This document shows, piece by piece, positions 12,105 to 23,524 of a stretch of DNA of 64,000 nucleotides. Source of the stretch: Lactuca virosa (Eukaryota > Streptophyta > Magnoliopsida > Asterales > Asteraceae). Numbering within the stretch: the stretch's first letter is position 1; each line of letters opens with the position of its first letter. The DNA is taken from the NCBI GenBank assembly GCA_928212115.1, contig CAKMRJ010004445.1, positions 3,209,027 to 3,273,026 of the forward strand. The letters run 5' to 3'. Under the pieces are notes generated by a model that did not search any database, had not been told where the DNA came from, and saw nothing but the letters and a program-made list of their open reading frames with translations. The position numbers and the translations under genes were made by a program.

Positions 12105-12440
12105 CCTGCATCGGACCGAAATCCGGACTAACTGGGGCCTTTCCCCCTGCATCGGACCAAAATCCGGACTAACTGGGGCCTTTCCCCCTGCATCGGACCG
12201 AAGTCCGGACTAACTGGGGCCTTGCCCCCTGCATCGGACCGAAATCTGGACTAACTGGGCCTTGCCCTTGCATCGGACCGAAAGTCGGACTAACTGAACA
12301 TAGCATAACGAAATCATAACTACTAGCATAAACACATATACTGCATGCTGCATCGGACCGAGGTCCGGACTAACTAACACATAAACATGCCTGAATCACA
12401 AAGACATCAAGCATCTGAACTACTTAACTGCATCGGACCA
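12105..12440. repeat. LTR minisatellite of element F, ~38-bp unit
   Basis: Six to eight units of the form CTGCATCGGACCGAAATC, then CGGACTAACTGGGGCCTT, occur. The first four are almost identical and later ones are spaced more widely. GGACCGAAATCCGGAC is internally self-complementary (GGAC...GTCC-like), so each unit could fold. Confidence 0.85.
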
Positions 12441-12869
12441 AAGTCCGAAAATACTGCTATCAACGGGCCGGCATTGGGGGCCGTAGACCCTTCCTACTGA
12501 AGGAAACTCACCTCGTAACACTGGCTGCTGAGATACTAAATCTGAAACTGCTTGACTGCTGCTCCGGAACTCCCCGGCTACAAATCCCATAAACACTAAA
12601 TCAAATACTGATAACAAATCTCAGGTAAAATGACGACTTACCCCTGTCGAGTCAACTTCCTGGTCAAAGTCACTTCCAGTTGACCGGACTTGCCGAGTTG
12701 GGCCGCCAACTCGTCGAGTCCCTTTCATCCATTCTAGTCCTCCACTCGCTTCTACTCGTCGAGTTTGGCAAAGACTCGACGAGTTCTTCTTCGATACAAA
12801 CATCGAGTCTAACTTCATCCGACTCGCCGAGTTGTATGAACAACTCGCCGAGTTCTCCTTCATCATATG

Positions 12870-12874
12870 AACAC
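12870..12874. repeat. Target site duplication of element G, left copy (AACAC)
   Basis: AACAC precedes TGTGACAACC and is repeated after the second LTR at 22707-22711. Confidence 0.95.
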
Positions 12875-15130
12875 TGTGACAACCATCAAATTTCGGTCAA
12901 GTCAAAGTCAAACAAAGTCAACTAGTCAAACCGGTCAACTCCATTAACCCTTGTATGATAGGGTTTACGTTATGTAATCACTGTACAATTTGCTATTTTA
13001 ATGAGAAAACATCATTTGGAAAGTTCATGTGTTTGATTTTCCTTAGCCTTAACAGTGCTAAACAATGAACCAAAGCGATAAAACACTATTGCACAATCAT
13101 CGGGATTGTGTAGGACACTAAATCATGGCTTAACGGGGTCTATGGACCTTGCGTTGCGAAGCCGGACACTCAAAAAGATCACAAACGAAACCTCTCGCAA
13201 TCTCATTCAAACCCTACTCAAGATTACTTGACGCTAATAGGATCGAAACTCATACACTACGATATAAATTGACGTTAATAGCAACATAGTATAGTACAAC
13301 GTTATAACTATAATCAAATTAAATTATGATACCATATTAAAATCAAATCAAAGTATAATGCTCTAATTAAATTTAAAAGAATCAAACTTGAATGCTATAA
13401 TTAAACTTCAAATCAAAGTAGATTGTTATAATCAAATAATAACTCATCTTTTATAAAACTCCATTTTTATAAACTTTACATTAAATTTTATAAAACTCTA
13501 TTTTTATAAACTTTACATTAAATTTTATAAAACTCTTATATTAATTATGTAAAAGATGCTTGTGTTAGTGGGAAATTATGAAGACCACCAAAAGCAAAAA
13601 GATTATTCCCATGGTCTCCCACTCACACCTCCCATCCACTTTCCTTTCCTTTTTCTCCCAACATTTATTCTCTTCACCACTTAAACCTTTCTATTCTTTC
13701 TCTCACTCTCAATCTCGAAATTTCCTCCAAGAATACTCATATTCCATCCAAGAACAATCTATTATACTCAAATCTTCATCCCTCTTGAAGCATTCATCAA
13801 GGTATGTTGTTAAAAGTTTCATATTCATACAAGAAACAAATTAAATCCACCAAAATATCTAAAACTCATTTTATGCACAAACCTGATTTTTCTCAGAATC
13901 CCATCGATAAAATAAGAAGTTCTGGAAATTTTCAGAAAATAATTTATTTTTATTGAATTACTATAATTATTGCAATAAAGTAGGGCAATAATTCACATAA
14001 AATACTTTTTGCATTCAATAAATTCTGAGAAAATTCTGGGATGACCTGTATACTGATTAAACATGATATATGAAGTTTCATGCATTTATATTACTTTTTA
14101 CTATTATTTATGATTTTATTGATTAATTAATAATGAAATATATAAAAAATACTTCCCATAGTCACAAATATCTGAAACTTATACACTGAGCTCTACATCA
14201 TGTTATAAAACTATGGTTAATTTTACAGATTTTTTGAGAATCATTTACTATTTTTCCCGAATTTTGTGTTGTTTAATCATTAAAATATTAAATAAATACT
14301 AAAACAGTTCAGAAAAATATACAAATTTTACAGTAATTCATATTGTATGAAATAATGATTTCCTAATAATTTCATAATTTTCAATACTGTTTACTATTTA
14401 AAACTATTTTCCTAAGTATTTAAGCATGTAAAAATGCATTTTAATGATTATTTCATATAAATAATTGTTAAAATCTGTAAATAATAATTGGGCAAGTTAT
14501 TATTTTAATAAGAAATTATTAAAATCTGGCCTAAATTGAAAATATAAATTAATTATGCAAAGTAAGTAATTCAATTTAAAATTCATTTAACAAATAAATA
14601 CCTTAATATTATAATCAAAATGAATTATTGTTAATTCATCTAATATAAGAATATGTGTCTAATTATTTGTATTAATACTCCATTCTCGTTTAGCAGTTCC
14701 TAAACCAAAACTATTAATTATATTAGGTTCTACGCCATTTTGACCCGAATCGTCTATCGTACGACACACGCATTTCGTTTTGGGACTAATGTGAGTAATC
14801 TACCCCATATTTATAATTTTCAATACTTTTGGGGTGTATCATGTGGTTCTAATATGTTCCAACTTCATTTTATTGTTTTATCACAATTGAGACATTGTTG
14901 GGACATTTATACGTGAGTCATTAATTGTATAACTATTGTTTGTTTACGCTACATGTACTTGTAGTGCATTATCATTTTTAGTCTAATCTCCATGACTATG
15001 CCCGTATTCTTGAGGTACGTTATGGACAATAATAGCGCTATTGGGTTGACCACCCCGCCTTGGGACGCTAAGGTGATTGATCGCACGTGGTTGAGTGTGT
15101 ATGATGATTAGATGCTCCATCCTATATATA

Positions 15131-15175
<45 letters not shown>

Positions 15176-15611
15176 GTATATATAGGGTGAGGACTTATTG
15201 TTGTTGTTATCATTTGTTAATCAATTTTTGATTTATAAACCGTTATCTCAAATACAATTGTTTGCCGACTTCAAAAGAAAACAAATTTCCAATTATAAAG
15301 GTTTCAACTTCACAATTTTCTCTACTAAAATTAGATTACTCACCAACTCTCGTAGTTGACCTGTTTTTACCCATGATGCAGATTTGAAGAATGAAGTTGA
15401 TGAAAAATAGGTTGTGCCTTAGAAATCCACAAGACTATTTAAATTTGATGTAATAAATGTTGTTCATATTTGGATTTGTATTTGTATGTTGTGGATCTTG
15501 TTTGCATACTTAGTACTTAATTGAATCTAATCATATTATAACATAGTTGTCATGAGACTTTGAACAATATATCACGCCTCGATCGATTCCGACAAGGATC
15601 GGGGTGTGACA
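12875..15611 (+). repeat. Element G 5' LTR (2737 bp)
   Basis: It begins TGTGACAACCATC and ends GGGGTGTGACA. It contains AT-rich stretches and a TA microsatellite (15131-15171). A short frame (13578-13844) is present in both LTRs but resembles no protein. Confidence 0.95.
15131..15182. repeat. TA microsatellite in G 5' LTR
   Basis: A run of TA dinucleotides. The matching run in the 3' LTR (22245-22278) is shorter and explains most of the LTR length difference. Confidence 0.9.
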
Positions 15612-15614
15612 GAT

Positions 15615-15628
15615 TGGTATCAGAGCCC
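15615..15628 (+). other. Element G primer binding site
   Basis: TGGTATCAGAGCCC follows the LTR end after GAT and is complementary to initiator Met-tRNA. It sets the element on the plus strand. Confidence 0.9.
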
Positions 15629-16445
15629 TTGACTATAGGGAATTAGGTTAATTGCCTTGACCTAGTCTATAGCCTCTAGGGTCCTCTCGTATGCTAGTTT
15701 ATAAAATGCACACACAACTGCATGCAATTCGCACTTAGAAAATCCTAGGAATACCTTTGTGTGTTAATTGCTCCCTTATGTGCATACGTATTACTCCTGA
15801 CACTTATATGTGTGCATACACTTGTGAATATTCTCCACTTTCTCTGAAAATCACACACATACTCAAGTTGTTTAACAAAATGTATATACATATATGTATT
15901 CCTTAGAGCTCATAGGAAATTCAAAGTCATCCACTCTAGTTGGGTAGGATCATAGTAATGGACGCGTAGTAACTGGAAGGGGGAGGTGCCGGTAGCCCGA
16001 AAGTCCTGACTAGGTAAGCATTCGTATACATCCCAATCAACCGAGGGACCAGTTTGCTTATCTGGGGACCAAAGGCGAGAGTTCCCAAACCTATAGGCCA
16101 AAGCGCGTCATTCACATTACTTTTGAGCCATCAAAATACCCGACCTTATCAAACGTATCCGAAAGGATACACTCCAAAATGGCCAACTCATTGGACTATT
16201 AAGTTCCCTAATGGGCCTAGAAGTGGGAAAGAAATGTGAAAACTTAGTTTTGTGGGGGCCCACGCAAGTGCTACATGTTTCACATTTAGTAACCATGGAA
16301 AGCCCAAAAGGTGCCCAACACTCCTAACCATGGCCCAACAAGTGTTTTACAATTATTTTACCCAACAATGTCTAAAAAAAAACTTTATTTCCCTAATCAA
16401 TTTACAAATAACTCACAAGTCCATATGCGTGTTTCTCATAGTTGA
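15629..16445. other. Element G leader, no gene seen
   Basis: No gag-like frame or known domain on either strand. A short minus frame at 15910-16101 and a plus frame at 16054-16239 have no recognisable features. Confidence 0.5.
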
Positions 16446-16467
16446 CATGTTCCTTGTTTGGTTGTGG
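16446..16467 (+). other. Conserved loop motif, G 5' copy
   Basis: GTTCCTTGTTTGGTTGTGG with CA in front, followed by ACTTAGGGTAGACTC. The right-hand context matches the family but the left stem arm is not clear. The RKD-gene segment begins about 400 bp downstream. It is a degenerate member of the hairpin family. Confidence 0.6.
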
Positions 16468-16849
16468 ACTTAGGGTAGACTCATTAGGATCAACAGTCTA
16501 ATAAAATTTTAATTACACATAACTGGGGGCATGTCGAGTGAATCTTAGGAGTGGATCAGACATGGAACAAATCACAAGATTATAATCAAGTTATTCCTAC
16601 TAAATTCATAAGTCTATTTATATAGACCTCTGGTATAGAGTCGTCAGCGTAGTCGTGTCGGCAATCTAGAATATAGCTAAATACATAATACAAACTATAA
16701 TACCCAAATTATACAAAATTTTCTGCATAAAAATCAATAGACAAACACAATGAAACTAAAAAGGGTATCAATCTATCAAGAGAAAAACACATACAATGTA
16801 GATTAAAATCCACTAATTATAACAAAATGGCTAAAAGAAAAGGTAAGGA

Positions 16850-17912
16850 CTAAGGATTGTTAAGTCCTCTCTTCTTATAAATAGCTTTGAAGCAAGCTTG
16901 CCTAAGCTTCTTTGTTCTTTCTGTCAATTCCATACCTGGCAATTTCTCCATCATCTTCTTGTGCCCTGCTAACGTCTCTACCTCCTCCTTTAATCCCAAC
17001 TCCTAGTTTTTTTAGGTAGATGCAATATATTTTTCGTGTGAGTTCATAAAATTTACAATGAGTTAAGTTTATGTAAATATAAATCAGAAATCGTAGTAAA
17101 ACAATTGATTCGATGTGGCATATGCCTAGGGCCTATGTTTATGTTATAAAGAAACTAATAATTAAAATTTTAGAAAATACCAAAACTACTTTGGTTACCA
17201 AGTGCATGCATACATGCATGAGTAATGTATAGAAGGTTATTATCGTAGTTTACCTTGGCATTTTGAATGAGGGATTGAAGGCTCTTAAGTTTTCTATGAG
17301 GCCATCTGTTTATGTTTAGCTCTCTGCATCTTTTCTTCAACAATGTTAACCCTATCCCTAGTTCCTTTGCTGCCATGATTATCGGCATCTCAAAGTACTT
17401 CGCTATCTCTTCAAACTCCAATGGTCTCAATCTATTTGCCACCTTCCGGCCACCGTGATCAGTGGTGGCAGCACTAGAACTACCTGTAGCCTCACCACCG
17501 GATTTACAGTCTTCACTGAAACTAACCAATGGTAAATTACCATCCTCCCAACAATCCCATAAGCTTATGTCTTTAAGGGGATCCAAATCGTGAAACTCAT
17601 TTCTAGAAATGATGTTTTGATCTTTGTTAAGTACTGTGGAAACGTTCTGATCGAGCACTTCATGCAATTTTTCCGACAACTCGTAATCATGATGGTCGAG
17701 CATATCACCACTGCAAAAATCCAAAAAAAAAAAAAAACTCAAGATAATCAAATCCAAACCATGTTTTGATCAATATAGACAAAATCACTTTTCTGTGCGA
17801 AAGATGGGGTAATGAGTGACGTTTATATATACCTGAAAAGATCTTGATGATCAAAGTACTAAAACCAATCGAGGTCATCTATGGGGTTTTGATGATCTGC
17901 AGGTGGATCCAT
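16850..17912 (-). pseudogene. RWP-RK (RKD-type) transcription factor gene captured inside element G, with early stop
   Basis: Three exons on the minus strand with GT-AG introns: 17912-17833, 17710-17254 and 17002-16850. Lengths of 80+457+153 nt keep one frame and give 229 residues. The RWP-RK domain spans about residues 120-175: LEFEEIAKYF, then LKKRCRELNI, then RWPHRK at 162-167. The C-terminus has LPGMELTERTKKLRQ, as expected of RKD proteins, plant factors linked to egg-cell and germline identity. Exon 1 has a TAG at codon 18 (17861-17859); translation could restart at the ATG of residue 30, leaving the domain whole. The gene runs antisense to element G, which would protect its introns from splicing in the element RNA. 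Gene identity is near certain; whether it is expressed is unknown. Confidence 0.88.
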
Positions 17913-17952
17913 TTGTGAGGGAGAAGTTAAAAGTTGCGGTAAGAATGTGATG

Positions 17953-17964
17953 ATTTATATAAGT
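17953..17964 (-). promoter_or_regulatory. Putative TATA box of the captured RKD gene
   Basis: The minus strand reads CTTATATAAATC about 45 bases upstream of the exon 1 ATG. The captured segment seems to include core promoter as well as exons and introns. Confidence 0.5.
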
Positions 17965-18180
17965 GAAGTGGGAGAAGTAATTAATAACAAATAAAGAGGA
18001 AATGAATATATATGGTCTTTGAACTGTAACCTTCTTCTTCAATTCACACACATATACGTATATGTTGCCGCAAATTATGACTTATGTGCCTCATGCATTT
18101 AATACATCACATGCCTACCGCATATTCTTGACTTTGAAGCTACGTACCAGTTTCAAATTTCCCCAGTAGCACACTTTTCA

Positions 18181-18280
18181 TTAGAAAGTACTCCAAGTCT
18201 TCACACATGAACCAGTTAGAAAGTACTCCAAGTCTTCACACACGAACCAATTAGAAAGTACTCCAAGTCTTCACACATGC
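18181..18280. repeat. 35-bp direct repeat upstream of the RKD gene (about 2.8 copies)
   Basis: Units start at 18181, 18216 and 18251 with TTAGAAAGTACTCCAAGTCT followed by TCACACA. They lie 270-370 bp upstream of the RKD start codon and could be promoter repeats or a local duplication. Confidence 0.85.
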
Positions 18281-18502
18281 AAATTATGACTTGTGTGTCG
18301 CTATAGGTAACTAATAAAATTTTATTTTTTAACCCCTTAAATATCAGTACAAGCTTCTAACCTCGACGTTTAAATTCAAAATTTCTTTTTATTACTAAAA
18401 CTAGCATCGATTCAAGTATATAAACCATGAATCTTGAGAACACGGCAAAACCCAAATAAGTCTTATCATCTATGTAAAAAAAAACTCAGGGTTTTTACTA
18501 GT

Positions 18503-18510
18503 AAATCTAT
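18503..18510. repeat. hAT-like target duplication, left (AAATCTAT)
   Basis: Matches GAATCTAT at 19443-19450 in seven of eight positions; 8 bp is the hAT duplication length. Confidence 0.7.
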
Positions 18511-19442
18511 CAGTGGCGGAGCTTGAACAATTAACTTGGGGGGGGGGGGAATATTATAAACTGAAATTAAAATTAAAAAAACAGATTGTTTTCTACAAAT
18601 AAACACCAAAAACACCTAGAAAAAGAATTACAACTCAGCCCGACAGCCTTTAATGTCTTTAAAAACAGATTATGAATGATATATTAGTAAGCAGACAACA
18701 ATTTCTCTTTCAATGTTTTCATCTTTCCCATGATTATATCTAGAAAAATCAAAATGAAGGAACAATTGATCCAATCAAAACAAAATCAAATTCAAAATTA
18801 GAACAATAACCAATAACTCATTTAACAATAACCAAATCAATCTTTGTTGTCACTTTTCAGTTTTGTTTGAAGCTGACAAGCTGTTAAGCATAACCAAATC
18901 AATAACCAAATCTATAAGTTCATAACTTATAAATCAAATTGGCAAATCGCCAAATCGCAAATGACAGCCAAATTAAAAGGAAACTCAGTAAGACAGTAGT
19001 AACGCATAAATAGGCAACAAATTGACAGAAAACAGCAGCAGCAGTGCAATACGCCAACACCAACAATCAACAATCTTACAATCAGAAAAGAAAGAACATC
19101 TGAACAGGATTTGGGTCTCGGGATTACATACCTGATTTCTGTGAAGTGAGAATGGGGACTTGGGCACTTGGCGATGGCGATTGGCGAGAGTGAGACCAGG
19201 CGACTGACTTGGCGAGACAGCGACAAACGAACAGCAGGCGAGATAGGCAGCGAATTGGGAAAATGGGGATGAATCGATTTTGATTTCTTGATACCGCTTG
19301 GTCGCTTGGAGAATTGGGAGTATTGGACCATTCTGATTAGGAATCGGGAGGGGCCAAAGCCCAAGTTTGAAGATAGCAGGCTTATAACTATTTTATTTTG
19401 AACTACAATTCCTACTTCTAGCCCAATAATACTACGCCCCTG
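18511..19442. mobile_element. Non-autonomous hAT-like DNA transposon (932 bp) inside element G
   Basis: The left end CAGTGGCGGAGC and the inverse of the right end, CAGGGGCGTAGT, match in nine of twelve bases. They are flanked by an 8-bp duplication with one mismatch. A poly-G run follows the left end. No transposase frame is seen; the minus frame overlapping 18927-19484 lacks hAT motifs and crosses the element border, so it is treated as chance. Confidence 0.7.
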
Positions 19443-19460
19443 GAATCTATGAGGGCTAGT

Positions 19461-19610
19461 GTAAACATTATGGTCATATATCATTAAGATTCTATGGACT
19501 TAGAATGTGTGATTCCGCCTCATTCCCTGTTCCTTGTTTGGTTGTGGGCTTAAGGCGGGGTCACCCATCCAAAATGCCCTTGCAATCTTAATGATATACG
19601 ACTAGTTTAC
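19461..19610 (+). other. Conserved long hairpin, G 3' copy
   Basis: Outer arms GTAAAC/GTTTAC; then a perfect 14-bp stem (ATATCATTAAGATT at 19478 with its complement at 19584). The inner arms GTGATTCCGCC and GGCGGGGTCAC pair with two wobble pairs. The loop motif is at 19526-19547. The inner GGCGGG here matches TCCGCC, whereas the D LTR pairs TCTGCC with GGCAGA. Confidence 0.75.
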
Positions 19611-19946
19611 GTCAATCGACTATAAAAGAACTTGTAGGACTTATAATGCAAATTTCGTCAAAATTTGTTGAAACATTCGTAATGATGGAACTCGCTAACT
19701 ACGTTATAAAATATTCATAGTGGTAATACCAAGGATAAAACAGGGAGTATAAAAGCACACATAGAATACTCTATCATCCCAAAACAATAAACTCCTTTTA
19801 AATTGACTCAGTTCAAGTTACAATAAGAAATTTCCAAGGTCATCATGTGACATCAGGAGGGTTGTTCCTCACCATAATCAATTTCTTGTACTACGAAAAG
19901 TTTTCCACATCTTTTTCCAAACTCTTGAAGTCCCAATCAAAATGCA
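19611..19946. other. Element G 3' internal region, no gene
   Basis: Non-coding sequence resembling the matching part of element D (44600-45390) in layout. No frame is supported. Confidence 0.45.
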
Positions 19947-19963
19947 AATTTCGGGACGAAATT
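19947..19963 (+). other. Pre-polypurine-tract hairpin, element G
   Basis: AATTTCG-GGA-CGAAATT: a 7-bp perfect stem with a three-base loop, 19 bases upstream of the LTR. The same hairpin core occurs in B, C and D. Confidence 0.8.
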
Positions 19964-19969
19964 CCCTCT

Positions 19970-19982
19970 AACGGGGGGATGA
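19970..19982 (+). other. Element G polypurine tract
   Basis: ACGGGGGGATGA directly before the 3' LTR; identical to the tract of element D at 45422-45433. Confidence 0.8.
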
Positions 19983-22706
19983 TGTGACAACCATCAAATT
20001 TCGGTCAAGTCAAAGTCAAACAAAGTCAACTAGTCAAACCGGTCAACTCCATTAACCCTTGTATGATAGGGTTTACGTTATGTAATCACTGTACAATTCG
20101 CTATTTTAATGAGAAAACATCATTTGGAAAGTTCATGTGTTTGATTTTCCTTAGCCTTAACAGTGCTAAACAATAACCAAAGCGATAAAACACTATTGCA
20201 CAATCATCGGGATTGTGTAGGACACTAAATCATGGCTTAACGGGGTCTATGGACCTTGCGTTGCGAAGCCGGACACTCAAAAAGATCACAAACGAAACCT
20301 CTCGCAATCTCATTCAAACCCTACTCAAGATTACTTGACGCTAATAGGATCGAAACTCATACACTACGATATAAATTGACGTTAATAGCAACATAGTATA
20401 GTACAACGTTATAACTATAATCAAATTAAATTATGATACCATATTAAAATCAAATCAAAGTATAATGCTCTAATTAAATTTAAAAGAATCAAACTTGAAT
20501 GCTATAATTAAACTTCAAATCAAAGTAGATTGTTATAATCAAATAATAACTCATCTTTTATAAAACTCCATTTTTATAAACTTTACATTAAATTTATAAA
20601 ACTCTATTTTTATAAACTTTACATTAAATTTTATAAAACTCTTATATTAATTATGTAAAAGATGCTTGTGTTAGTGGGAAATTATGAAGACCACCAAAAG
20701 CAAAAAGATTATTCCCATGGTCTCCCACTCACACCTCCCATCCACTTTCCTTTCCTTTTTCTCCCAACACATTATTCTCTTCACCACTTAAACCTTTTCT
20801 ATTCTTTCTCTCACTCTCAATCTCGAAATTTCCTCCAAGAATACTCATATTCCATCCAAGAACAATCTATTATACTCAAATCTTCATCCCTCTTGAAGCA
20901 TTCATCAAGGTATGTTGTTAAAAGTTTCATATTCATACAAGAAACAAATTAAATCCACCAAAATATCTAAAACTCATTTTATGCATAAACCTGATTTTTC
21001 TCAGAATCCCATCAATAAAATAAGAAGTTCTGGAAATTTTCAGAAAATAATTTATTTTTATTGAATTACTATAATTATTGCAATAAAGTAGGGCAATAAT
21101 TCACATAAAATACTTTTTGCATTCAATAAATTCTGAGAAAATTCTGGGATGACATGTATACTGATTAAACATGATATATGAAGTTTCATGCATTTATATT
21201 ACTTTTTACTATTATTTATGATTTTATTGATTAATTAATAATGAAATATATAAAAAATACTTCCCATAGTCACAAATATCTGAAACTTATACACTGAGCT
21301 CTACATCATGTTATAAAACTATGGTTAATTTTACAGATTTTTTGAGAATCATTTACTATTTTTCCCGAATTTTGTGTTGTTTAATCATTAAAATATTAAA
21401 TAAATACTAAAACAGTTCAGAAAAATATACAAATTTTACAGTAATTCATATTGTATGAAATAATGATTTCCTAATAATTTCATAATTTTTCAATACTGTT
21501 TACTATTTAAAACTATTTTCCTAAGTATTTAAGCATGTAAAAATGCATTTTAATGATTATTTCATATAAATAATTGTTAAAATCTGTAAATAACTATAAT
21601 TGGGCAAGTTATTATTTTAATAAGAAATTATTAAAATCTGGCCTAAATTGAAAATATAAATTAATTATGCAAAGTAAGTAATTCAATTTAAAATTCATTT
21701 AACAAATAAATACCTTAATATTATAATCAAAATGAATTATTGTTAATTCATCTAATATAAGAATATGTGTCTAATTATTTGTATTAATACTCCATTCTCG
21801 TTTAGCAGTTCCTAAACCAAAACTATTAATTATATTAGGTTCTACGCCATTTTGACCCGAATCGTCTATCGTACGACACACGCATTTCGTTTTGGGACTA
21901 ATGTGAGTAATCTACCCCATATTTTATAATTTTCAATACTTTTGGGGTGTATCATGTGGTTCTAATATGTTCCAACTTCATTTTATTGTTTTATCACAAT
22001 TGAGACATTGTTGGGACATTTATACGTGAGTCATTAATTGTATAACTATTGTTTGTTTACGCTACATGTACTTGTAGTGCATTATCATTTTTAGTCTAAT
22101 CTCCATGACTATGCCCGTATTCTTGAGGTACGTTATGGACAATAATAGCGCTATTGGGTTGACCACCCCGCCTTGGGACGCTAAGGTGATTGATTGCACG
22201 TGGTTGAGTGTGTATGATGATTAGATGCTCCATCCTATATATACTTATATATATATATATATATACATATGTATATATAGGGTGAGGACTTATTGTTGTT
22301 GTTATCATTTGTTAATCAATTGTTGATTTATAAACCGTTATCTCAAATACAATTGTTTGCCGACTTCAAAAGAAAACAAATTTCCAATTATAAAGGTTTC
22401 AACTTCACAATTTTCTCTACTAAAATTAGATTACTCACCAACTCTCGTAGTTGACCTGTTTTTACCCATGATGCAGATTTGAAGAATGAAGTTGATGAAA
22501 AATAGGTTGTGCCTTAGAAATCCACAAGACTATTTAAATTTGATGTAATAAATGTTGTTCATATTTGGATTTGTATTTGTATGTTGTGGATCTTGTTTGC
22601 ATACTTAGTACTTAATTGAATCTAATCATATTATAACATAGTTGTCATGAGACTTTGAACAATATATCACGCCTCGATCGATTCCGACAAGGATCGGGGT
22701 GTGACA
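19983..22706 (+). repeat. Element G 3' LTR (2724 bp)
   Basis: Matches 12875-15611 nearly base for base, with TG...CA ends. It is followed by AACAC at 22707-22711. Confidence 0.95.
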
Positions 22707-22711
22707 AACAC

Positions 22712-23524
22712 GTCCAGTCTGTGGCTCGCCGAGTCGTATGAACAACTCGTCGAGTCTGAAGAACAACTCGCCGAGTTGAAGAACAACTCGTCGAGTCCCA
22801 AGCATGCTATTACTATACAGTCGATTTTAATCTATTTCAGTGCTTCCAAATCATAGATCTGAGCTTCTAGGACTGGTTTTACACATAAAGTTTCCAACTT
22901 TACGTGCATGCACAAGGGTATGAGGCTAAAATACCCAAAATCATCAAATACTAGGCTCTTAGGGTTTGGAACAAGGCCAAGATTTCATAAAGGTGGCTAT
23001 AATGAGCTCCTGGAGTTCAATAACGTCCAGATCTAAGGTTTCCATCCAAAGGAAAGTCCATATCTCAAGTTTTGAGTCATATAAGGCTCCAAAGAAGACA
23101 TAACAAGCATAAAAGAGGGTTTAATGGAGGAATACACAAGGTAATAACTTTATTACCTGAATGAGAAACAGATGGAAGCTAACTCTTGGATCTCCTTTCT
23201 CTTCTATGGACCTTCTTTCCTTCCTTCCCTTCCAAAGCTTCCAAACTAGCACAAACATACTCAAGTTCAACAATGGGGGCTAGGGTTTATAGGGGAAATG
23301 CTCTAAAGGTGCTGGAGGCTGGGGTGGGAGGCTATAATGACGTTTAAATAGGGAACAAACCCTTGAAATTAGGGCTTCATCCAGACATGCAGACTCGCCG
23401 AGTCCCAACATATGGACTCGCCGAGTAGCCAACTTAAATCGCGAGCTCATCCCGCTTCTACTCGACGAGTCGGGCTACAGACTCGTCGAGTACCCCTTAA
23501 GAAATGGATCTATTTGTACATCCA
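22712..23524 (-). repeat. Element F 5' LTR, upstream portion after element G
   Basis: Resumes the LTR cut at 12874. In the minus sense it starts near 23524 (TGTACAAATAG; exact start unsure). It carries ACTCGNCGAGT motifs near 23397-23492 and a TATTTAAA-like box near 23350, then CCTATAAACCCTAG near 23290 followed by a possible transcription start. Further ACTCG motifs lie at 22728-22798. The layout matches the LTRs of B and E. Confidence 0.75.

Larger units (their letters stand above)
11800..12874 (-). repeat. Element F 5' LTR, 3' portion (interrupted by G)
   Basis: In the minus sense this is the downstream part of the LTR, ending GGGATGTTACA before the PBS. It contains a minisatellite (12105-12440) and several ACTCGNCGAGT motifs (12690-12855). 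It is broken at 12870-12874 (AACAC) by element G and resumes at 22712. Together the two parts are about 1.9 kb, similar to the 1.83-kb LTR of B. Confidence 0.85.
12875..22706 (+). mobile_element. Element G: non-autonomous LTR retrotransposon carrying an RWP-RK gene
   Basis: This 9832-bp unit has LTRs of 2737 and 2724 bp with TG...CA ends, a PBS at 15615, a polypurine tract before 19983 and matching AACAC duplications. The LTRs differ mostly in the length of a TA repeat and a few substitutions, so insertion is recent. The 4.37-kb interior has no recognisable gag, protease, RT, RNase H or integrase. It is a large retrotransposon derivative (LARD). The interior instead holds an antisense RKD-type gene (16850-17912) and a nested hAT-like element (18511-19442). 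It shares its LTR start, pre-PPT hairpin and loop hairpin with element D, a probable relative. Confidence 0.93.

Noticed and set aside
13578..13844. Short plus frame in the G 5' LTR, repeated at 20662-20952 in the 3' LTR
   Set aside because: The N-terminus differs between LTRs because of small indels; no selection on frame is apparent and no domain is seen.
17170..17253. C-terminal extension of the RKD exon 2 frame
   Set aside because: It begins at a consensus donor (AAG followed by GTAAAC) and reads into intron 2; exon 3 supplies the expected family C-terminus.
18927..19484. Long minus-strand frame of 185 codons
   Set aside because: It crosses the right border of the hAT-like element, has no recognisable domain, and is hydrophobic by base composition only.
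12875..22706. Plain segmental duplication flanking a resident RKD gene
   Set aside because: The repeats have TG...CA ends, a primer binding site and polypurine tract in the right places, and a shared 5-bp duplication outside both; this is an LTR element.
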